Below are positions 13,718-19,654 of a DNA stretch of 19,654 bases, piece after piece (positions within the stretch are counted from its first letter, which is position 1; each line of letters opens with the position of its first letter). Location of the stretch: NCBI GenBank assembly GCA_900551985.1, contig URYG01000035.1, forward strand, positions 1 through 19,654, read 5' to 3'. Made by a program: the position numbers and the translations under genes. The stretch comes from an uncultured Prevotella sp. (GTDB taxonomy: Bacteria > Bacteroidota > Bacteroidia > Bacteroidales > Bacteroidaceae). The notes beneath the pieces were generated by a model that saw only the letters and a program-made list of their open reading frames with translations, was not told the origin of the DNA and did no database searches.

Positions 13718-15907
13718 TTATTTCATTTTATCCTTAAACCAGTTGGTAATCTGGCGCAGGAGATGATTGCGGGTATTACCTCCCGAAATGCCGTGGTTGC
13801 GGTTGGTGTACCAAAGCTCCTTGAAATCCTTGTCTGCCTGAACCAATGCCTCTGAATACTCGAAGGTGTTCTGTGGATGAACATTGTCATCCGCCAGTCC
13901 ATGGCAGATAAGCAAGGCACCATGCTGCTTGTCGGCACGCTCGATTGGGTTTACCTTGTAGCCATCCTCGTTCTCCTGAGGAGTACGCATGTAACGCTCG
14001 GTATAGACTGTATCATAGAAGCGGTAGCAGGTAGGAGGCGCTACAGCCACACCAGCCTTGAACACAGGGCGGCCTTCGCTCATACTCATCAGGGTATTGA
14101 AACCACCATAGCTCCATCCCCAGATACCGATGTTTTCCTTATCCACGTATGGCAGACTGCCCATATAGAGCGCTGTCTCCACCTGATCCTTTGACTCCAG
14201 GTCGCCGAGGCGCAGATAGGTGCACTTCTCGAACTCAGCACCACGGGCACCAGTTCCACGGCCATCTACACAAGCCACGATGAATCCCTCCTGAGCCAGA
14301 TAGTAATCAAAGGCTCCACCGGAACCCATGCTTCCCGTGCTCCAGGAATTGAGCACCTGCTGGCTGCCCGGACCGGAATACTGGAAGAGGATGACCGGAT
14401 ACTTCTTGCTGGCGTCGAAATCTACAGGCTTCACCATCCATCCGTCGAGCTTCACGCCCTCTGATGTAGTGAAGGTGAAGGTCTCACGCTTGCCCCAGTT
14501 ATACTGCTTGGTCTTCTCCAGCAGCTTCTTGTTGTCCTCCAGGGTCTTGATCACCTTACCCTTGTTGTTGCGTACGGTGTAAACGTATGGATGGCTGTAG
14601 CTGCTCCAGTTGTTCACGAAATAGCGGTAATCGCCTGAGAAGTAAGCCGAGTTGGAACCCTCCTCAGAAGTGAGTCGCTCCACCTTGCCGTTCTTGTGAG
14701 CTACATAAACCTGGCGGTCGTGTGCATTGAGCATGGCTGCCTGGAAGTAGATGTCGCCGCTCTTCTCATCCATGCCGTAGATGGCAGTAACATCGTAGTT
14801 GCCCTTCTCTACCTGGCGGATCAGCTTGCCGTTCATATCATAGAGATAAAGGTGCATGTAGCCGTCGCGGTCGCTAGGGAGCAGGATGTTCTTCTTGCCC
14901 ACGATGCTGTTCTCCATCACCTCTTCCTTGATGAACTTAGGCACGCTTTCCTGGATGAGCTGCTTGCTCTTGCCGGTGAATGGATTCACGGAGTAGAGGC
15001 GCATATCGTCCTGGTGGCGGTTCATCGTATAGACGATGAGACTGTTGGCGTCTGGAGTGGTCTTGATGCGGGGATAGTAGCCGTCTGCATCTACCGGAAC
15101 ATCCAGTGCGAGGGTCTTGCCCGTCTTCATATCGTAGCTCCAGAGGCTCACCTTGGAATTGTCCTGTCCTGCCTTAGGATACTTGTAGGAATACTCTCCC
15201 GGATAGTCGTGGAACTCGCTGCGGGTAGGCTTGGCGCCCTCGAAGAGCTGGAGCGAATAGGTCTTCACGTGGCTCTCGTCGAAACGGATCCAGCCGAGTG
15301 AGGTACCGTCAGCATTCCAGGCGAAGGCACGGTTGAAGGCAAACTCCTCCTCATATACCCAGTCGGGAATACCATTGATTACTTCATTGAACTTTCCGTC
15401 GCTGGTAACCTGCACTTCCTTCTCGCCATCGGTTACGAAGATGTTGTTGTCCTTGACGAAGGCGATGTGACGTGAATCCGGCGACCAGGTAGCCACCTGC
15501 TGGTTCTCGCCCTCAGAAAGCTTCTTGATGGTCTTGCGGGCAATATCGTAGATGAAGTACTCAGCCTTGAACGAACGGCGATACACCGCCTTGCTCTTGG
15601 TGAAGACGAGCATCTTCTTGCCATCCGGACTCATCACGTAGCCCTCTACCGACTTCATCGGAGCCTTGGCAGCCTCTACGTCGAAGAGCACAGCCACCTG
15701 CTTGCCGGTCTTGAAAGAATAACTTACTACCTGCTTGCCATCAGAACTGATGGAAGCATAGAGATCGGTACCCTCAATAGGGTTGATTCCTGTAACGTAT
15801 GAGGCAGAGAATGCACCTGAAGTAATCGACTTCAAATCGAGCTTCTCAGCTGCCTGCATTACTGATGCCATCATCATCGTTGCAACAAAAATTGAAAATC
15901 TTTTCAT
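13718..15907 (-). CDS. Dipeptidyl peptidase IV (S9 family)
   Basis: This exopeptidase releases X-Pro (or X-Ala) dipeptides from peptide N-termini, usually in the periplasm. I place the start at 15907 because a signal peptide begins there (MKRFSIFVATMMMASVMQAA); an upstream in-frame ATG at 15943 would add 12 charged residues. The protein is then 729 aa, normal for bacterial DPP IV. A beta-propeller occupies roughly residues 40-480 and includes PDWVYEEEF, the double-glutamate motif that holds the substrate amino terminus. The alpha/beta hydrolase domain has Ser599 in GWSYGG, Asp673 in ADDNVH and His705 in RNHG. In Prevotella and relatives this enzyme works with other peptidases in protein and peptide fermentation. 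It lies directly after the gldB-like gene, 81 bp apart, with a repeat/hairpin in the gap. I omit a gene symbol because naming varies. Confidence 0.95.
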   Translation of the reverse strand: MKRFSIFVATMMMASVMQAAEKLDLKSITSGAFSASYVTGINPIEGTDLYASISSDGKQVVSYSFKTGKQVAVLFDVEAAKAPMKSVEGYVMSPDGKKMLVFTKSKAVYRRSFKAEYFIYDIARKTIKKLSEGENQQVATWSPDSRHIAFVKDNNIFVTDGEKEVQVTSDGKFNEVINGIPDWVYEEEFAFNRAFAWNADGTSLGWIRFDESHVKTYSLQLFEGAKPTRSEFHDYPGEYSYKYPKAGQDNSKVSLWSYDMKTGKTLALDVPVDADGYYPRIKTTPDANSLIVYTMNRHQDDMRLYSVNPFTGKSKQLIQESVPKFIKEEVMENSIVGKKNILLPSDRDGYMHLYLYDMNGKLIRQVEKGNYDVTAIYGMDEKSGDIYFQAAMLNAHDRQVYVAHKNGKVERLTSEEGSNSAYFSGDYRYFVNNWSSYSHPYVYTVRNNKGKVIKTLEDNKKLLEKTKQYNWGKRETFTFTTSEGVKLDGWMVKPVDFDASKKYPVILFQYSGPGSQQVLNSWSTGSMGSGGAFDYYLAQEGFIVACVDGRGTGARGAEFEKCTYLRLGDLESKDQVETALYMGSLPYVDKENIGIWGWSYGGFNTLMSMSEGRPVFKAGVAVAPPTCYRFYDTVYTERYMRTPQENEDGYKVNPIERADKQHGALLICHGLADDNVHPQNTFEYSEALVQADKDFKELWYTNRNHGISGGNTRNHLLRQITNWFKDKMK

Positions 15908-15952
15908 GTATTGTATTGAATGCTTTTGTTTTTCCTGCTTCATCCAGCAGCT

Positions 15953-15999
15953 GACTAATCCTTATCCGATTAGTCCTTATCCTGCTGATTAGTCCTTAT
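15953..15999. repeat. Short repeats and hairpin between gldB-like and DPP IV genes
   Basis: GATTAGTCCTTAT occurs at 15968-15980 and 15987-15999, with a variant, GACTAATCCTTAT, at 15953-15965. The variant and the first copy also form a perfect 8-bp inverted pair (GACTAATC 15953-15960, GATTAGTC 15968-15975). The last copy includes the gldB-like stop codon and its final codons. The hairpin may attenuate transcription into the DPP IV gene. Confidence 0.75.
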
Positions 16000-16807
16000 G
16001 CAGCGCTTCGATAGGCGAATAGTCCTCGTCTTCCAGCAGTTCCTTGACGGTGATTTTCGGATTGCGCTTCACATAAGCCTGGATGGTCTTCACATACTTG
16101 GTGTCCAGAATATCCTTACCCAGCGCCTTGTTCACGGTCCACATGATCTTGCCCATGTGCAGGTCGCGGTCCAGCTGCGGACGGGTATCGAAATCCTTCA
16201 TCGGATAGATGCTCAGCAGATAGAAGGTGAGGCAGTCGGGCACGATATACTCGCGCTGCATGGTAGCACGCTGCTGGGCTGTATAGAATTTCTTGTAGAG
16301 CGGATATTCCGGCCCCAGATACTTATCCAGCGAAATACCTACTGAATGCTCACCTACCACGATGCTCTGGTCGAGCGCTCCGATCTGGGCATAGAAGTAT
16401 GGCTGCTGAAGCTCAGGCAACCAGTCGTGCAGACGGCCGAACGACTTCTTCAGCTGCTCGTTGATGTCGTCCATGTTCGCATACATAGCCTCAGCATCTG
16501 CGATAAGCGACTGGAGGGTGGAATCCTGATAGAACATCAGGAAACGGTTGCTGATGTTGGCGTCGGTAATGGTGCCAAGCTGCAGCATCTTCTCTATCAG
16601 TGTTCGGGTTTCTATCGGATAGTCGGTATTCATCTGCTGAAGGGCAGAGAAATCACCGGTGGTAAGGTATCTGCTTTGCAAGCGGTCGTAGCGCTGCACC
16701 GTTAATGGGACAGCGTCAGCCTCCTCGTTCGGCTTGAACTTGAACTCGCAGGCCGAACAGAGCATGATAAATGCTAATATGACAATATAATCAAATAATC
16801 TTTTCAC
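15989..16807 (-). CDS. gldB: GldB-like lipoprotein
   Basis: This 272-aa lipoprotein has a signal sequence ending in LCSAC, so Cys20 is the lipidation site. The mature part fits the gliding-motility lipoprotein GldB family in length and in segments such as QRYDRLQSRYLTTGDFSAL (about 39-57), HSVGISLDKYLGPEYPLYK (about 155-173) and the C-terminal half rich in conserved aromatic and charged residues. GldB is needed for gliding in Flavobacterium. Prevotella does not glide, but many non-gliding Bacteroidota keep the gene, so here its role is an unspecified envelope function. The gene has its own consensus promoter (16837-16867). Its stop lies inside a short repeat before the DPP IV gene. Confidence 0.72.
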   Translation of the reverse strand: MKRLFDYIVILAFIMLCSACEFKFKPNEEADAVPLTVQRYDRLQSRYLTTGDFSALQQMNTDYPIETRTLIEKMLQLGTITDANISNRFLMFYQDSTLQSLIADAEAMYANMDDINEQLKKSFGRLHDWLPELQQPYFYAQIGALDQSIVVGEHSVGISLDKYLGPEYPLYKKFYTAQQRATMQREYIVPDCLTFYLLSIYPMKDFDTRPQLDRDLHMGKIMWTVNKALGKDILDTKYVKTIQAYVKRNPKITVKELLEDEDYSPIEALHKD

Positions 16808-16836
16808 GTAATTTTAAAGTCTTCTGGTTACGACTG

Positions 16837-16867
16837 CAAAAATACTAAAAAATATTTAAATTACCAA
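16837..16867 (-). promoter_or_regulatory. Promoter of the gldB-like gene
   Basis: On the minus strand TATTTTTG (16844-16837) is a -7 box, and TTGG (16867-16864) lies 19 nt upstream. Predicted transcription starts about 25 nt before the ATG at 16807. Confidence 0.65.
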
Positions 16868-16895
16868 GCAAAATCTCAAAAAAATAATAAAAAAC

Positions 16896-16940
16896 AGCCA
16901 ATAGCGAGCAAAATGCTAACACTTTTACTCACTATTGGCT
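16896..16940 (-). terminator. Terminator of the DUF4861 operon
   Basis: AGCCAATAG (16896-16904) pairs with CTATTGGCT (16932-16940). One mismatch further in, GAG pairs with CTC (16906-16908 with 16928-16930). On the minus strand the hairpin is followed by TGTTTTTTATTATTTT, a strong U tract, so it acts for the minus-strand gene ending at 16993. Confidence 0.8.
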
Positions 16941-16992
16941 ATCTGTGCAATATTCTGTCGTTTTATTGAGGAGTTAAGGAGTTAGCTCCCTA

Positions 16993-18240
16993 CTATCGAA
17001 TCGTGCAGGAAACGGAAACCTTCACGGGTTCCTCAATCTGCTTCTTCCACTCCTTCAACCACTGATACCATTCTTTCTCACCCTTGAAACCATAGGTTTC
17101 GTTGGCACTGGTATAGGCAAGCTTGTAGCTCAGCTTCTTGCCGGAAGGCTTCACCACCTGGGTGTAGCAGTCCTTGTTGGCTGGCTCCTGGCTCACCAGG
17201 GCGCTCTGTGGCACGTAGATTCCCAGACCTACAGTTTCCAACTTGTGCTTGCCGTCGTCCTTGCCTGTAGGCCAGTCGCTGCCGTAGCAGCCACGCAGAC
17301 CCTTGCCATCAGCAAACTCGCTGGAGCCTTTCACATTGATGAGACCTGTGGCAAACTGATAATCAGAAGCATCCTTGTTGAAGAACACATCTACATCGAA
17401 ATCACGATGACCGGCGTAGATAGTGTAGCGGATGGTAGCATTCAGAGGCTTCAGACCCGGAGCCGGAACCCAGCCGTTATCCACCACCTCGACGATGGCA
17501 CGGAGCGGACCTTCGGAGATGACGCGCTGCTCCTGATACTTCACATCGGTGAGATGCAGCTGATCCTTGCCGTCCCAGCCACGCAAGGCGCCCAGTCCGT
17601 AGGTGTTTCCCACCCAGAGGCAGTCGTCGCCCGAACCAGCCTGGAGCTGTTCTGCAGATGGATAGAACTGGGTGTCGTAGATTACCAGTCCCTTGTTGAT
17701 CTTGCCGTAGAGGTCGATGGTCTGTCTCTGGTCGAAATAGATGCGCATGGCAACCAGTTCACTCTCGAAGCAGACACCATGGGAATGAACATAGTGATAG
17801 ACATCCTTGGTCTTCTTGTCGAAGGAGATGCTTCGCAGATAGATGTCCTGCTTGTTCTTGGCAAGCTTCTTGTTCTTGCTAGGCAGACAGAGTTCGGCGA
17901 AGGTACGGGCAGGATACTGCGCCTGTTCGCCCTCAGTAAAGAGCTGCACCTGGCAGTTCTTGGTTTCCTTCTTGCCGAGATCGAGCAGGAAGCAGAGTTC
18001 ATCGTTGGTACAGTCGCGGTTGGTGTCGTCGAGCTGTGAAGGAATCTCCTTTCCATCCACGGTTACCACCGCACGCTGAATCTCGCCGATGCTTCCCAGC
18101 TTGCTGAGGTCGATTACCACCGGCTGATCTGTCTTCACCATCTTTGACGGATTGGAAACCGTCACATTGAAATTCGCCTGTGCCTGGGCTGTCAAAGCCA
18201 TCAGCGACACGAGCGCCATCATCATTTGTTTCTTCATCAT
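16993..18240 (-). CDS. Secreted DUF4861 protein
   Basis: This 415-aa protein has a signal peptide (MMKKQMMMALVSLMALTAQA) and resembles the DUF4861 family of Bacteroidota, whose members often sit in pectin and other polysaccharide degradation loci. Supporting segments are NFNVTVSNPSKMVKTDQPVV at the start of the mature part, WVGNTYGLGALRGWDG in the middle, RYTIYAGHRDFDVDVFF (about 264-280), and LAYTSANETYGFKG near the end. The beta-rich composition and high aromatic content suit a carbohydrate-binding or lyase-like sandwich fold, but no catalytic residue can be named. It is the last gene of an apparent operon, 33 bp after a glycosyltransferase gene. That pairing is unusual because DUF4861 genes are expected beside glycoside hydrolases or lyases. 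No SusC/SusD or hydrolase gene is in this window. Confidence 0.75.
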   Translation of the reverse strand: MMKKQMMMALVSLMALTAQAQANFNVTVSNPSKMVKTDQPVVIDLSKLGSIGEIQRAVVTVDGKEIPSQLDDTNRDCTNDELCFLLDLGKKETKNCQVQLFTEGEQAQYPARTFAELCLPSKNKKLAKNKQDIYLRSISFDKKTKDVYHYVHSHGVCFESELVAMRIYFDQRQTIDLYGKINKGLVIYDTQFYPSAEQLQAGSGDDCLWVGNTYGLGALRGWDGKDQLHLTDVKYQEQRVISEGPLRAIVEVVDNGWVPAPGLKPLNATIRYTIYAGHRDFDVDVFFNKDASDYQFATGLINVKGSSEFADGKGLRGCYGSDWPTGKDDGKHKLETVGLGIYVPQSALVSQEPANKDCYTQVVKPSGKKLSYKLAYTSANETYGFKGEKEWYQWLKEWKKQIEEPVKVSVSCTIR

Positions 18241-18273
18241 AGATTCTTATTTTAAGTTTGTTTTATCGTCTTC

Positions 18274-19290
18274 TTACAGCTTCGAGAAGAGCTTCTTGCC
18301 CCTGGCGTAATACTGCCAGAGGATGGAGCAATCGAAAACCTGCGGAATGGTTCCCTCTACTCTATTCTCCTGAATCTTCTTGCGGTCTTCATCGAAATCA
18401 TGCTTCCATGCCTGGAAAGCCCTGCGCGCCTTGAAGATCGCCTTGAAGTCGCCCAGATTGTGTTTCAGGATCAGCATCTCGAAAGCAGCCAGGTAATCCA
18501 GGAACCATCTTACTCTCATTACATGAGATAATTCTTTATCGCTCAAATTCTTATAGAGCATCGTTAGATTATTTCTGAAATTCAGGAAAGTCTTCATCGG
18601 ATTGCTCTTCGGCAAGGTTCCACCACCCACGTGATAGACTTCACTCTCCGGAATGCAGTAGATCTTCCTGCCCATCAGGCGCAATCGCCAGCAGAGATCT
18701 ATCTCCTCGTTATGGGCAAAGAAGCGGCCATCCAGTCCGCCTGCCTCCCAGTAATCCTTGGCACGGATCATCATGCAGGCCCCCGTAGCCCAGAGCACCT
18801 CCTGCTGGTAATCATACTGTCCGTTGTCGCGCTCCACGGTCTCGAAGATGCGGCCGCGGCAGAACGGATAGCCGAACTTGTCGAGGAAACCGCCACAGGC
18901 TCCCGCATACTCAAACATATCCTTGTCGTATTCCGCCAGGAGCTTAGGCTGGCAGGCTGCCACCTGGGGATGGCTGTCCATAAACTCGATGAGCGGAGTG
19001 AGCCAGTGATGAGCCACCTCCACATCGCTGTTCAGGAGAACATAATACTCTGCCTCTATCTGCTCCAGCGCACGGTTGTAGCCCTCGGCAAAACCGAAGT
19101 TCTGCTCCAGCACGATGGTCTTGACGTGGGGAAACTGAGTCTCCAGGAGAAGCATTGACTGGTCTGACGAATTGTTGTCAGCCACCCATATCTCAGCATC
19201 CTGCCGTGAATACTCCACGACATTAGGCAGATACTTGGCAAGCATCTTCTGCCCATTCCAGTTTAATATTACGATTGCAACTTTAGCCAT
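18274..19290 (-). CDS. Family 2 glycosyltransferase
   Basis: This 338-aa GT2 enzyme transfers a sugar from a nucleotide-sugar donor to a cell-surface glycan precursor at the inner membrane face. The GT-A fold begins with VAIVILNWNG (4-13). It continues with ADNNSSDQS (37-45), QNFGFAEGYNRAL (63-75) and the metal-binding DxD-like LLNSDVEV (85-92). The acceptor/catalytic region has FFAHNEEIDLCWRLRLMG (about 191-208), where the E-E-x-D pattern holds the general base. The arrangement resembles rhamnosyltransferases of the WbbL type, but the sugar cannot be read from sequence. The C-terminal 90 residues are helical and basic with no clear transmembrane span. It starts 3 bp after the radical SAM gene stops, so the two are almost surely cotranscribed. 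Confidence 0.92.
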   Translation of the reverse strand: MAKVAIVILNWNGQKMLAKYLPNVVEYSRQDAEIWVADNNSSDQSMLLLETQFPHVKTIVLEQNFGFAEGYNRALEQIEAEYYVLLNSDVEVAHHWLTPLIEFMDSHPQVAACQPKLLAEYDKDMFEYAGACGGFLDKFGYPFCRGRIFETVERDNGQYDYQQEVLWATGACMMIRAKDYWEAGGLDGRFFAHNEEIDLCWRLRLMGRKIYCIPESEVYHVGGGTLPKSNPMKTFLNFRNNLTMLYKNLSDKELSHVMRVRWFLDYLAAFEMLILKHNLGDFKAIFKARRAFQAWKHDFDEDRKKIQENRVEGTIPQVFDCSILWQYYARGKKLFSKL

Positions 19291-19293
19291 ATT

Positions 19294-19654
19294 TTACTGT
19301 AAACTCTTTAACTTATTATTCAGGAGATTGGTGAACTCATAGTTCTTGAGTCCCCATTTCGGTGCGACAAGCAGTTCCTTAGGCGACTGGCTGACGAACC
19401 GCTCCAGCACCAGGTCCTTTCTCAAGAGCCGGATGTATTTTACGATGACATCGATGTATTCCTCCACCGTATAGACGTGGAAGGGATGCTCAGCATACTC
19501 CTGCGCCAAGCGGGTTCCCTTGATGATCTGCATCTGATGAATCTTCAGGATGTCGATGGGAAGGGAGGAGATGATGGGCGCCTGACGGAGACTCTCTGCC
19601 GCATCCTCACCCGGCAAGCCGATGATGATGTGGGCACCCGTGAGGAGAAGTATC
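19294..19654 (-). CDS. TIGR01212/YhcC-type radical SAM protein, C-terminal part
   Basis: This gene is cut by the right window edge, so only the last 119 or so codons are present. The frame runs open to the edge, and the residues read ILLLTGAHIIIGLPGED and onward (a shorter in-window TTG start at 19617 is not real). It fits the C-terminal half of the TIGR01212 family (E. coli YhcC-like). Supporting segments are AHIIIGLPGED, LPIDILKIHQMQIIKGTRLA, a YTVEEYIDVIVKYIRLL helix, LERF with a following SQSPKELL, and the terminal APKWGLKN. The family carries an N-terminal CxxxCxxC cluster for a 4Fe-4S centre, which lies outside the window. The substrate of this family is not established. Confidence 0.85.
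   Translation of the reverse strand, partial: ILLLTGAHIIIGLPGEDAAESLRQAPIISSLPIDILKIHQMQIIKGTRLAQEYAEHPFHVYTVEEYIDVIVKYIRLLRKDLVLERFVSQSPKELLVAPKWGLKNYEFTNLLNNKLKSLQ

Noticed and set aside
14696..15301. 201-codon plus-strand frame inside the DPP IV gene
   Set aside because: A typical antisense shadow of a GC-richer gene. The minus-strand protein has all DPP IV motifs.
17245..18039. 264-codon plus-strand frame inside the DUF4861 gene
   Set aside because: Antisense shadow. Only the minus-strand protein has a signal peptide, family resemblance, operon spacing and terminator.

Overview
The window reads as a chromosomal segment of a Bacteroidota bacterium, most likely a Prevotella/Segatella-type gut or oral species. 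The evidence is a short RpoD without region 1.1, a GldB-type lipoprotein, an S9 dipeptidyl peptidase IV, a DUF4861 protein, and repeated promoters of the Bacteroidota form (TAnnTTTG at -7 with a TTG/TTTG about 19-20 nt upstream). The genus is inferred from protein style and not proven.

Left third (1-6.7 kb), accessory DNA. A short orphan copy of the McrA-like 'head' domain of HNH restriction enzymes (381-914) converges on a three-gene minus-strand cluster. The cluster holds an AAA-ATPase/PD-(D/E)XK protein (2344-3906), a COG1106/AAA15-type ATPase (1222-2310) and a small PIN-like fragment (981-1235). In the AAA15 ATPase, the Walker A lysine and the codons after it have been replaced by a 25-bp inverted copy of the end of the neighbouring PD-(D/E)XK gene, so the P-loop is destroyed. 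Next is a 660-bp non-coding region holding an unusual structure: a 224-bp imperfect palindrome centred at 4347/4348 and built of nested repeats with an exact 22-bp period. It lies just upstream of a VapE-family helicase-like ATPase gene (4567-5895), which converges on an HU-like DNA-binding protein gene (6015-6677).

Middle (6.9-13.7 kb), core genes. These are gdhA (glutamate dehydrogenase), a two-gene minus-strand unit (DUF1232 protein and a two-TM protein), the RNase P RNA gene rnpB on the minus strand, a DegP/HtrA periplasmic protease, the primary sigma factor rpoD, and a secreted Lys/Glu-rich protein. Most units have recognisable promoters and hairpin terminators.

Right third (13.7 kb to the end), all on the minus strand. 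It contains dipeptidyl peptidase IV, a GldB-like lipoprotein, and an apparent operon. In transcription order the operon is a radical SAM protein of the TIGR01212/YhcC type (cut by the window edge), a family 2 glycosyltransferase and a DUF4861 secreted protein.

The two strongest leads are the palindromic 22-bp-phased array upstream of the VapE-like gene and the inverted-copy lesion in the AAA15 ATPase. All coordinates and match counts were worked out by eye.
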